Assembly (NCBI RefSeq): GCF_020804225.1
Contig: NZ_WJBI01000002.1
Location: 450,836 to 497,401, forward strand
Direction: 5' to 3'
From: Methanosarcina sp. DH2
Lineage (GTDB): Archaea; Halobacteriota; Methanosarcinia; Methanosarcinales; Methanosarcinaceae
Length of the DNA stretch: 46,566 nt
Numbering within the stretch: the stretch's first letter is position 1; each line of letters opens with the position of its first letter. Shown in pieces: positions 18,537 to 26,581 of this stretch. The position numbers and the translations under genes are program-made. The notes beneath the pieces were generated by a model, which saw only the letters and a program-made list of their open reading frames with translations, was not told where the DNA came from and ran no database searches.

Positions 18537-19457
18537 TTACCTCTCCTTTCTATGTTGCTTTATAAAAGTCCTGTTGTTCAGTTCATCAAAAGCGATACGC
18601 AACTCCTCTTGAGTGTTCATTACAATAGGACCATACCAGGCGACCGGTTCACCAATAGGCTTTCCAGATATTAGCAAGAACCTGACATGATCTCCTTCGG
18701 TTGAAACCATAACCTGATCACCATCATTGAAGAGAACAACGTCTCCGTTTTCCAGAAAAGGGTCTCGCTTCATATCAAAATAGTTGATACCTTGTATCTC
18801 GTAGGAAAACGGATCCTTTTCCTTGCAGAAGTATCCCTTTCCCTCAATGACGTAAGCCAGCACTGTGTGTCCACGTCTTGTAGGATGAGAGAATTCCGAT
18901 CCAGCTGGAACAGTTACATCAAGATATTCTGGATCAGTGACTATATCTCTAACTGGTCCCTGTTCACTTCCGACGGTTCCGCAAATGACCCTTATCTTTG
19001 TGCCATTCTCCAGCGATACCATCGGGATCTGGTCATTTTTCACGTCCCTATATCGCGGGTCCATCATTTTGTGAGATTTAGGTAGGTTAGCCCATAGCTG
19101 AAATCCATACATCAAACCTTCCTGGTCTCCTTTGGGCATTTCCTGATGAATAATTCCATTTCCGGCGGTCATCCATTGCACATCACCTGATGAAATAATT
19201 CCTCTGTTTCCCATGCTGTCCCCATGTTCGACATCACCACGAAGAACATATGTGATTGTCTCTATGCCACGGTGAGGATGCCAGGGAAAACCTTTGATGT
19301 AGTGTTCCGGATTATCGGACCTAAAATCATCAAGGAGCAAAAAGGGGTCGAAAATAGGAACCTGGCTGAACCCAAATGCTCTTTTGAGGTGGACCCCTGC
19401 TCCTTCAATTGTGGGCTTGCTCTTCAGGACCTTTGCTATCTTTCTAGTTTCAATCAT
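18537..19457 (-). CDS. Pirin-family protein
   Basis: 306 residues, bicupin pirin family. The N-terminal cupin carries the iron ligands: HPHRGIETITYVLRGDVEH (the two His of HPH) and GNGIIHQEMP (His and Glu). The C-terminal cupin continues to about 290. Prokaryotic pirins can have quercetinase activity or bind partner enzymes; the activity here is unknown. It starts at ATG 19457. It lies between an intact and a broken isochorismatase-family gene, all in the same direction with short gaps, so probably one operon concerned with small-molecule stress or detoxification. Confidence 0.88.
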   Translation of the reverse strand: MIETRKIAKVLKSKPTIEGAGVHLKRAFGFSQVPIFDPFLLLDDFRSDNPEHYIKGFPWHPHRGIETITYVLRGDVEHGDSMGNRGIISSGDVQWMTAGNGIIHQEMPKGDQEGLMYGFQLWANLPKSHKMMDPRYRDVKNDQIPMVSLENGTKIRVICGTVGSEQGPVRDIVTDPEYLDVTVPAGSEFSHPTRRGHTVLAYVIEGKGYFCKEKDPFSYEIQGINYFDMKRDPFLENGDVVLFNDGDQVMVSTEGDHVRFLLISGKPIGEPVAWYGPIVMNTQEELRIAFDELNNRTFIKQHRKER

Positions 19458-19511
19458 GATATTCTCCGTTGCTATGAAATTGTTATTTGATACTCTATTC
19501 TTCTTGGAAAA

Positions 19512-20099
19512 TTATTGAAACCCGATCATTGCACCATATTTTGAATAAACCTCTTTTATCAGCTCGCCTGCCTTTGGATTATTCCAATCATGCATCCATT
19601 CCGAGACCAGCGATTCGGTCGTAATTGGGATGACTCCTGCCTGTAGCATTCTCTTGACTCCGTATTTATGCGCATATGGAGTCGAGTCCCCGGCAGCATC
19701 GATCAATCCGTAAACTTCATACCCTTCCTTTAAGGCGTGTAGAGCAGTATATGTAAAGCACATACTGATCCATAGTCCTGAAATGACCATTTTATTTCTA
19801 CCCAGCTTCTTAACGGCATTCCGGGTTTTTTCATCTTCAAAAGCGTCAAAACTCGGAACTCCCCGTGCAAACACTTCCTGATTCGGGAACATTCCGCTAA
19901 CTTCCTGAATAAACTCACCCATTGCTTTAGGGTTAATAGAAGACAAAACAACAGGGACGTCCAGGATATTCGCAGCTTTCGCCGCTCCTACAACTGCATT
20001 CATGATCAGGCTCTTATCCCCTGAACCGATGCTTTTAAACATTGAAGGCTGGTAGTCTACCAGAACCAGAAGACTACTTTTATTAACATACAGAGTCAT
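19512..20099 (-). CDS. Isochorismatase-family (YcaC-like) hydrolase
   Basis: 195 residues from ATG 20099 (MTLYVNKSSLLVLVDYQPSM). The cysteine-hydrolase triad can be placed: Asp in LVDYQ, Lys in GRNKMVISG, Cys in WISMCFTYTALHAL. YcaC-like members hydrolyse unknown amide or ester substrates. The start is chosen at the motif-proximal ATG, since an earlier ATG (20138) would overlap the upstream gene by over 50 nt; with 20099 the overlap is 17 nt. Intact counterpart of the broken gene at 17866-18531. Confidence 0.82.
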   Translation of the reverse strand: MTLYVNKSSLLVLVDYQPSMFKSIGSGDKSLIMNAVVGAAKAANILDVPVVLSSINPKAMGEFIQEVSGMFPNQEVFARGVPSFDAFEDEKTRNAVKKLGRNKMVISGLWISMCFTYTALHALKEGYEVYGLIDAAGDSTPYAHKYGVKRMLQAGVIPITTESLVSEWMHDWNNPKAGELIKEVYSKYGAMIGFQ

Positions 20100-20391
20100 G
20101 TAGAGAAATTCCAGTATCTGTAAGACGGTACATTCCATTTTCTAATTTCAAGAATTTATCGTTTAACAGAAGATCCATATGAAACTTAAAGAAGAAATCG
20201 TTTAATCCTGACTCTTCTTTTAACTGTTCTTCAGTCTTCCCAAAGACTCCAACTAGCCTGAGAAGTTTTCTTCTTGTAGGATTTATAGAAGCCTTTTCCA
20301 TTGCCCAATGTCCCTGTTTGACATTTTCAGCTTCAGTCGGTTCCCCTTTTTTGTTAAAATAGGCATCAATTTCATCGATGTTTTCCTTCAT
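20083..20391 (-). CDS. Small winged-helix-like protein
   Basis: 102 residues. The pattern INPTRRKLLRLVGVFGKTEE, then LKEESGLNDFFFKFHMDLLL and a beta-wing (KFLKLENGMYRLTDTG), resembles a winged-helix domain that reads a helix, a recognition segment and a hairpin. It may regulate the isochorismatase-pirin operon of which it is the first gene; it overlaps the hydrolase start by 17 nt. Family not recognised with certainty. Confidence 0.65.
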   Translation of the reverse strand: MKENIDEIDAYFNKKGEPTEAENVKQGHWAMEKASINPTRRKLLRLVGVFGKTEEQLKEESGLNDFFFKFHMDLLLNDKFLKLENGMYRLTDTGISLHDSVC

Positions 20392-21140
20392 ATCAAAAAT
20401 CCATCCTTTTGAGGGTTTAAACCGGATTTTTTTAAAGTTCTGAAATCTATGTATAGTTATATTGTTACTTCTATATTTTAATTATATGTTTTAATTCTTT
20501 TTTATGTTCTGGGCAAATTTCATTCGTTAACACTGATCTTTTAATTTCTATATTGATTAAAATCTCTTATGGTCTTTAAGCATAGAACAAGAATTCGCAG
20601 AGAAGAGGGTATGTACGAGACTGCGGGCGGGTTTATAGTGCACTTTTCAGTAGAGAATAGGTTAAACACCTGGCGAAAGGACATGAAAATTCCGAAGTCG
20701 AAGAATTTGAAGAAGGAGAGCTTCCGAAGAGGTTGTATATAGTAACTATACAAAATAAAGGTAGAGAGATTGTGGTTTTGGTTTAAACTGAGGAGTTTTA
20801 CAAAGTCAAAAAAGCATGAGTAAAGATAAATCTGTGACTTTTAACCCTCACTATAACAACCTTAGTTATCTTCTTTTGTACAATTAGTTTCTGACTCCTT
20901 TATTCATTATTCTTTTAAGCTTTAAAATGATAACAAAATAATGTCAAAAAATTGGTCTCATAGTGATTTGTCTTCACCATAGCTTTAATTCTTGTCATGT
21001 TTTTCGGGAGCAGCGTAATATTTAATTTGGGTATAGTCGGTCAAATATCTCTAATTTATAACTTATATCGAATAATTAAGTTAAAAAAGCATATGTCGAA
21101 GGAAAATAAGAAATATAAGAATTGAAGGAAAAGTTGATTT
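20392..21140. other. Intergenic region with a probable gene remnant
   Basis: No complete gene in 750 bp. On the + strand 20677-20785 reads GHENSEVEEFEEGELPKRLY then IVTIQNKGREIVVLV and a stop, coding-like but without a start and in a different frame from the open segment before it (20610-20750). This looks like the tail of a decayed gene. The rest is AT-rich. Confidence 0.4.
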
Positions 21141-21689
21141 TTATCCTTTGTAAGGCTTTGCAACTTTGATACTTTTGTTTTCTTTTTTCATCCATTCGGA
21201 AAATGTAAGATGGTATAAAACGGAAATCATGAAAACAGGAATGGCGACACAGATTACAAACGGTACAAAATGGCCACAAAAGAAAATAAGAGAGAGCAAA
21301 ACCAGCAAAAATGAATTTACATAATAGTTTTCTTGTTGTCGGACTACTACATGCAATTTTCTATTGTGTATTTTAAGTTCGTCTTCCTCTCTAAACTGAA
21401 TAGAACTTCCTATTTGTTTTAACTTGTATTCCTTTGGCACTATCAGCTGTGAAAATGGAACAATAAAGGCTATGCTAATGAAAAGTAAACATGCAAGAAG
21501 AGAATATATCGAAATAATTTGTACGTTGTTAAGTGCATGTATGTTGAGTTTGCCGTATACGTTAGATAATGTTAAAGTATATAGCCCAAATATTACAAAT
21601 ACAAATTTTATTAGTGAAAAAAATCGATCCAGATTCTTATTATATATTTCAAATAGTTCGCACTCAATTTCTTTTTGTTGACCCAACAT
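21141..21689 (-). CDS. Hypothetical four-helix membrane protein
   Basis: 182 residues. Hydrophobic segments at about 25-45, 58-83, 122-140 and 142-162 suggest four transmembrane helices; between the second and third is a charged loop (PKEYKLKQIGSSIQFREEDE). The Lys-rich tail is probably cytoplasmic. Composition is AT-rich. I do not recognise the family. It stands alone between remnant-rich spacers, so acquisition by transfer is possible. Confidence 0.6.
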   Translation of the reverse strand: MLGQQKEIECELFEIYNKNLDRFFSLIKFVFVIFGLYTLTLSNVYGKLNIHALNNVQIISIYSLLACLLFISIAFIVPFSQLIVPKEYKLKQIGSSIQFREEDELKIHNRKLHVVVRQQENYYVNSFLLVLLSLIFFCGHFVPFVICVAIPVFMISVLYHLTFSEWMKKENKSIKVAKPYKG

Positions 21690-22201
21690 TTTGCTGCCTC
21701 CTTAAAAATAAACGACAGTAACATATTTAAGTATTTTGAATAGACCTGTTATAACTTCAATTTGTGTTATCTCACCAGAACTTCTCCCATAGTTTTTGTT
21801 TGCGAATTCTTCGGAAGCAGCTTAATGTTTAACCTGCTTTTTTCCTGTATCAGGATCTGGATATGAACTGTTTGCTGATGATACTCTCATCTAGTTTTTC
21901 GATCTGCTCCTTCCTCGTACGCAAATGTTCCTAAAGTGGCTGTACCTGAGTTTTTAGATGTCGAACTTCATCCCTTCTCATTCCATTCTCTATAAATTCC
22001 ATTCTCTACAATCTACACTATAGGCTACCTATTCATCTTTATGTGTTTTATTAAGTTGTGGTCCATTTCAATGAGTTTATCTGAGTGTGCTTAAAAGTCA
22101 TACCTTTTTCCCGACTCAGGACATTTGATTCCCTTATTTTAAAATAATATTAAGGAACTATAATATCTTAAATAAAATTAAAATCAGGGGTATGAGGGAT
22201 T
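21690..22201. other. Intergenic region before the P-type ATPase
   Basis: Apart from the short amber-containing frame at 21850-21981 nothing gene-like is seen. AT-rich sequence at about 22140-22175 (AATAATATTAAGGAACTATAA) probably holds the ATPase promoter. AGGGGTATGAGGGATT precedes its ATG. Confidence 0.4.
21850..21981 (-). pseudogene. Coiled-coil-like open frame with an internal TAG
   Basis: From ATG 21981: MRRDEVRHLKTQVQPL, TAG (21931-21933), EHLRTRKEQIEKLDESIISK, QFISRS, stop. The heptad-like pattern runs on across the amber codon. It may be a remnant of a larger gene, or a 43-residue peptide containing pyrrolysine; the former is more likely because no clear ribosome site is present. Confidence 0.35.
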
Positions 22202-24508
22202 ATGCAGGCTGAGGATAAAGGGGCAAATACTGATAGCTCTAAAGTTCAGGTAAATGAGCCCTCTCTTCACGATAAAAAAGACAACTCTGGCAGGGAAATG
22301 TCCGGAAATTCCCATGAATCTCACAAAGAAGGTGGGAATGAGCCTGCAGAAAACGTGTTGCATGAAGGTCATCCGGAAGACCAGACGATGCTTACTGAAG
22401 AGAAAGCGACGGATCACGGGCAGCATGGAGAGATGAAACATAAGGGTTATGAACAGTATGAGGGAGTGAAAGATCAAGGCCATGAGCAACATGAAGGAAT
22501 GGAGCATGAGGGCCATGGACCTTCCGGCGGGAAAGACCGCGGAAATCATCATACCCATATGCTTGAAGATTTCAAAAGAAGATTTATCGTTTCTCTCGTG
22601 TTAACTTTCCCAGTTTTGCTGCTCTCTCCTATGATCCAGGGTTTTTTTGGCTTTGAGTTTCTTGTCCCTGGTGCGGATTTCATCATCTTTTTGCTTTCCT
22701 CGGTCGTCTACTTCTACGGCGGCTATCCGTTTCTCAAAGGGATAAAACAGGAGCTTGCTGAAAAATCGCCTGGAATGATGACCCTTATAGCTATCGCTAT
22801 AAGTGTAGCTTATTTTTACAGTTCTGCTGTGGTCTTCGGGCTCATGGGAGAAGTGTTTTTCTGGGAACTGGTAACCCTTATCGATATCATGCTGCTCGGG
22901 CACTGGCTTGAGATGCGCTCTGTAATGGGGGCTTCAAGGGCGCTTGAAGAGCTGGTTAAAATCATGCCTTCGGTTGCTCATCTGAGAAAAAACGGCGAAA
23001 CTGTTGACGTGCCTGTTGACCAGTTGAAAATCGGGGACAGGGTTCTGGTCAAGCCTGGGGAAAAAGTACCTGTTGACGGGACTGTAATAGAGGGAACAAG
23101 CAACGTAAATGAATCGATGCTTACAGGGGAGTCAAAGCCTGTCACGAAAAATCCGGGAAATGAGGTTATAGGAGGCTCTATCAATGGAGAGGCGGCTTTT
23201 GTCGTGGAGGTCAAAAAAACAGGGAAGGACACCTACCTCAACCAGGTCGTCGAACTCGTCAGGACAGCGCAGGAAAGCAAATCAAAAACTCAGGACCTGG
23301 CAAATAGGGCTGCACTGTACCTCACGATCATAGCCCTGACTGTCGGGACCCTCACTTTTGTCTTCTGGACCCTTTTCGGGCAGGCACTTGTCTTTGCCCT
23401 TGAAAGAGCGGTTACCGTAATGGTCATCACCTGCCCGCATGCCCTTGGGCTTGCAATCCCTCTAGTGGTTGCGGTTTCAACTTCGATGGCAGCAAAGTCC
23501 GGACTCCTTATCAGGGACAGGCAGGCGTTTGAAAAAGCTCGCAGCCTGGAGGCTGTAATCTTTGATAAAACAGGTACTCTCACTGAAGGTCGGTTTGGGG
23601 TAACGGATGTGGTTTCTCTCGGAGGTGAAGGTGGAGAAACAAACGACAAAATAAATGACAAAAGGATTCTCAGTCTTGCAGTTTCCCTTGAAGCCAGTTC
23701 AGAACACCCGATTGCAAGAGGGATTCTTGACAGTGCAAGGGAAAAAGGGATAAATTCTGTAACGGTCGAAAAGTTCAGTTCCATTCCGGGGAAAGGAATC
23801 GAGGGCATAATTGAAGGAAAGAAATACTTCGTAGTAAGCCCCGGCTACCTTGAGGAAGCCGGAATCAGCCTGAAAGATGAGAAAATTGACGAAATTAAGG
23901 AGCAGGGAAAAACAGTTGTATTTCTGCTTGAAGGGGATAGGGTACTTGGAGCCCTTGCCCTTGCCGATATTGTCAGGAAGGAGTCAAGGGAAGCGATTTC
24001 AAAACTCAAAGGAATGGGCATAAAATGCCTGATGCTTACAGGGGACAACCGGTATGTTGCTGCCTGGGTATCCAGGGAGCTGGATCTTGACGACTACTTT
24101 GCAGAGGTCCTTCCCCACGAAAAGGCAGCAAAGGTCATAGAAGTCCAGAAGCAATATGTTACCGGCATGGTCGGGGACGGTGTCAATGATGCTCCTGCGC
24201 TTGCTCAGGCTGATGTGGGAATAGCTATCGGGGCAGGTACGGATGTTGCAATCGAAACCGCTGATATTGTGCTGGTCAAAAATGACCCGAGGGACGTGCT
24301 GTACATTATTGAGCTTTCCAGAAGGACATATTCCAAGATGTATCAGAACCTGCTCTGGGCAACCGGGTACAACGTTTTTGCAATTCCGCTTGCAGCAGGG
24401 GTGCTTTATGGATATGGCATTTTACTGAGTCCTGCCATAGGTGCAGTTCTCATGAGCCTGAGTACCGTAATCGTAGCGATAAATGCAAGAGCTTTAAAGA
24501 TGGGGTGA
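22202..24508 (+). CDS. CopB-like heavy-metal P1B-type ATPase
   Basis: 768 residues. The N-terminal 120 residues are soluble and very rich in His, Glu and Met (HEGHPEDQ, DHGQHGEMKH, EHEGHGPSGG), a probable metal buffer. Transmembrane helices follow from about 127. The membrane metal motif is Cys411-Pro412-His413 (ITCPHALGLA), the CPH signature of CopB-type copper or silver exporters rather than the CPC of CopA. The phosphorylation site is DKTGT at 455-459; SEHPIARG and GDGVNDAPALAQADVGIAIG are the nucleotide and hinge motifs. Typical CopB length. A small basic peptide gene starts 4 bp after its stop codon, with a cytochrome c gene beyond. Confidence 0.92.
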   Translation: MQAEDKGANTDSSKVQVNEPSLHDKKDNSGREMSGNSHESHKEGGNEPAENVLHEGHPEDQTMLTEEKATDHGQHGEMKHKGYEQYEGVKDQGHEQHEGMEHEGHGPSGGKDRGNHHTHMLEDFKRRFIVSLVLTFPVLLLSPMIQGFFGFEFLVPGADFIIFLLSSVVYFYGGYPFLKGIKQELAEKSPGMMTLIAIAISVAYFYSSAVVFGLMGEVFFWELVTLIDIMLLGHWLEMRSVMGASRALEELVKIMPSVAHLRKNGETVDVPVDQLKIGDRVLVKPGEKVPVDGTVIEGTSNVNESMLTGESKPVTKNPGNEVIGGSINGEAAFVVEVKKTGKDTYLNQVVELVRTAQESKSKTQDLANRAALYLTIIALTVGTLTFVFWTLFGQALVFALERAVTVMVITCPHALGLAIPLVVAVSTSMAAKSGLLIRDRQAFEKARSLEAVIFDKTGTLTEGRFGVTDVVSLGGEGGETNDKINDKRILSLAVSLEASSEHPIARGILDSAREKGINSVTVEKFSSIPGKGIEGIIEGKKYFVVSPGYLEEAGISLKDEKIDEIKEQGKTVVFLLEGDRVLGALALADIVRKESREAISKLKGMGIKCLMLTGDNRYVAAWVSRELDLDDYFAEVLPHEKAAKVIEVQKQYVTGMVGDGVNDAPALAQADVGIAIGAGTDVAIETADIVLVKNDPRDVLYIIELSRRTYSKMYQNLLWATGYNVFAIPLAAGVLYGYGILLSPAIGAVLMSLSTVIVAINARALKMG

Positions 24509-24512
24509 TTTA

Positions 24513-24617
24513 ATGTTCGGAATATTTCGCAGCTTGAAAAAGATACTGGCTCTGGTAGCCTTAGTTTCTGCAGCAACCAGATTCATTTCAAAGCGCACAA
24601 GGGGAAAAAGAAGATAA
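24513..24617 (+). CDS. Small basic membrane peptide (34 residues)
   Basis: ATG 24513, 4 bp after the ATPase stop, with GGGGTGA as ribosome site. The peptide begins MFGIFRSLKKILALVALVSA and ends ISKRTRGKRR. It has one hydrophobic helix (about 9-22) flanked by basic residues. Its tight spacing suggests translation together with the ATPase. Too short for homology; it could be a regulatory peptide of the pump, which is inference. Confidence 0.5.
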   Translation: MFGIFRSLKKILALVALVSAATRFISKRTRGKRR

Positions 24618-24730
24618 AATCGATGTAGAAAGCCTGGCTTCTTGAATGATGAATCAGGTATGTTAACTTTATTGACTAATAGGATCAACAGGTCTGCTAA
24701 TCGAATCAGATCTGATTTGAAGGGGGTTGA

Positions 24731-25363
24731 ATTATCGCAGATGGGGAAAGCAAAAGAAGTCCATTTCTGAATATCCTGCTGGTTTTATTAATTGCAGGGA
24801 TAGCTATCCTTATTTTTATGTTCGGGACAATGTGGGATTTTTCTCGTTCCGGAGACGGCTTCGGCCGGTCTGATACTTATCCGGAAAACAGGACTTCATA
24901 TCCTGGTAGAGGTATGTATCCTGGAAGTGGAATGTACCCAGGTAGTGGAATGTATCCAGGCAGGATTTCTCCTTCCTATAACATAACTGATTTTGAGTCA
25001 AACGGGGAGTTAATCTATTATACAGGATTTAACGAAAGCGGTGAGATTATCGAGATCGAGTACGGCCCTCGCTGGCTGTACGTTCATGGAGGGAGCTGCG
25101 TTGACTGCCACCGGACTGACGGTAGAGGAGGCTATCCGATAATGATGGGTTATGAAACCCCTTCGGATATCAGGTATGAAAACCTTGTTTCTGAAGACCA
25201 TGAAGAAGAGGAAGAACACCCTCCATACACGGAAGAGACCATCAAAAGGGCAATCCTGGTAGGCATTGATCCCGCAGGGGAGCCTCTTGACCTGACGATG
25301 CCCAGGTGGAAAATGACCGATGAAGATGTAGATGATGTTGTTGAATACCTTAAAACGTTATGA
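24731..25363 (+). CDS. Membrane-anchored c-type cytochrome
   Basis: One haem-binding CxxCH (GGSCVDCHRTDGRGGYP) and a probable Met ligand in LDLTMPRWKMTDEDVDDVVE define a mono-haem cytochrome c domain. The N-terminus is a signal anchor (SPFLNILLVLLIAGIAILIF), followed by a Gly/Met/Tyr/Pro repeat (YPGSGM about four times). No ATG, GTG or TTG starts the frame before the hydrophobic helix; the nearest in-frame ATG (24818) would delete most of it. ATT 24731 or ATC 24734 sits 4-7 nt after AGGGGG, so a rare start is proposed (about 210 residues). It lies downstream of the ATPase. Confidence 0.75.
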   Translation: MIADGESKRSPFLNILLVLLIAGIAILIFMFGTMWDFSRSGDGFGRSDTYPENRTSYPGRGMYPGSGMYPGSGMYPGRISPSYNITDFESNGELIYYTGFNESGEIIEIEYGPRWLYVHGGSCVDCHRTDGRGGYPIMMGYETPSDIRYENLVSEDHEEEEEHPPYTEETIKRAILVGIDPAGEPLDLTMPRWKMTDEDVDDVVEYLKTL

Positions 25364-25388
25364 GAGGGAAATCCTCTCTCTTTCCTTT
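25362..25388 (+). terminator. Terminator after the cytochrome gene
   Basis: GAGAGG-GAAAT-CCTCTC stem-loop followed by TTTCCTTTAT; the stem begins within the stop codon. Confidence 0.6.
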
Positions 25389-25513
25389 ATATATTTGAAT
25401 TCTCTATTCTTCAAATACGATCCTTCTATATTCCCTGAAAATTTCCAGATCTTTCTTGAGTCTTTTCAGGAATTCTCTTAGCCTTTTCAGGAGCTATCAG
25501 GGCTCTTTCCAGG

Positions 25514-25732
25514 TTACCGCCCGAGTTCTTTGACTCTTTTAGGCTGCCTGATAAGGTAATAAAGAAAAGCTCCTAAAATATATGTAAAAACAATAACTAT
25601 GACCCAGATAAGGCGTGTATTCCCTTCGTCCGTCTCCTTTCGAAGGCAGTCAACAAGGGTCCAGGCCCAGAGAATAAAAGAAAGAAGAAAAATAAATCCG
25701 AATATAATGAGAATAAGGGAGTTACCGAACAT
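25514..25732 (-). CDS. Small membrane protein, phospholipase-D-nuclease N-terminal (PLDc_N) type
   Basis: 72 residues with two transmembrane helices (about 5-27 and 42-62) and the family signature WTLVDCLRKE between them. PLDc_N is a membrane domain found alone or at the N-terminus of cardiolipin synthases; the isolated form has no known activity. The - strand gene stands alone. ATG at 25732. Confidence 0.7.
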   Translation of the reverse strand: MFGNSLILIIFGFIFLLSFILWAWTLVDCLRKETDEGNTRLIWVIVIVFTYILGAFLYYLIRQPKRVKELGR

Positions 25733-25779
25733 TTTACTGTTTCCTTTTTTGGCTTTTTATTATCTGTGCTTTTTAGCCC

Positions 25780-25925
25780 TGCTTTTCTTTACCTTGATAA
25801 TTTTCTTCCTTGATAACTTTCTTTACCTTGATAGTTTTCTTTACTTGACAACCTTCTTTACCTTGATAGTTTTCTTTACTTGATGCTTCTTTTTACTTGA
25901 TGCTTCTTTTTACTTGATGTTTTTT
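25780..25925. repeat. Degenerate tandem repeat of CTTGAT(A/G) units
   Basis: About eight units of TTTCTTTACCTTGATA or TTTTTACTTGATGCTTC, 14-20 bp each. The tract lies upstream of the PLDc_N gene and downstream of the gene ending at 26024. No coding function is seen. Confidence 0.55.
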
Positions 25926-26023
25926 CATTTTGAAGATGCATTCTGGAATTCTCTATTTTAACTGATGGTATTTTCAATATATAGCCCTAGTTACTTAAAC
26001 AGTTTGGTTTTTCCGCCTGCCTT

Positions 26024-26476
26024 TCATTTCGTATTCTCTGAGCTGGAGTGAACTTCCATCCCACTTCTATGCAGTACGTCTCCGGTTTTATCTTGTATTG
26101 TTATATCAAGTTTGTATACGGATTCTTTTTTTCTCGGAAACTCAAGCAAAATCGGATCTTTAATTGATACATTTTCATATAACTTTCTGTCAAGATTTTC
26201 CAGCGTGTTTCCATTTTCCTGAAGGTGATAGCTCACGTAACAGTCGATTATAGCACCTGGATTTGCCGGACTGTAAATTAACTCAAAACTGTCTTCATAG
26301 CTGTGTAATTCGCTCACGAATGTATCCTGCGAACTTTCTTCCCAGACAACTGTCTGTTCCACTTCGCTACTTCTTTCCACGGGAAGGAAATAAGCGAGCC
26401 CCCCCACTATCACTACAACCCCTAATAATAGAATGATCGCTAAAATAGATATTAAAACTTTGAATACGTTATTCAT
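26024..26476 (-). CDS. Hypothetical membrane-anchored extracytoplasmic protein
   Basis: 150 residues. A single N-terminal transmembrane helix (about 6-30: VLISILAIILLLGVVVIVGG) is followed by a beta-rich soluble domain of 115 residues with alternating acidic and hydrophobic residues, probably outside the cell. No cysteine pair or lipobox is seen except one Cys (IIDCYVSYH). The ATG at 26476 is preceded by GGAGGAATT, a good ribosome site. I do not recognise the family. It follows the MFS gene in the same direction, separated by some 100 bp. Confidence 0.65.
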   Translation of the reverse strand: MNNVFKVLISILAIILLLGVVVIVGGLAYFLPVERSSEVEQTVVWEESSQDTFVSELHSYEDSFELIYSPANPGAIIDCYVSYHLQENGNTLENLDRKLYENVSIKDPILLEFPRKKESVYKLDITIQDKTGDVLHRSGMEVHSSSENTK

Positions 26477-26581
26477 GCTAATTCCTCCGGATATTAAACC
26501 TTACCTTTTCCTGATTGTTAAATAAGTGCCTGAATGTTTATTTCTTATAAACAGTTGAGCCAGAAGATTAAGATGCCGGAC

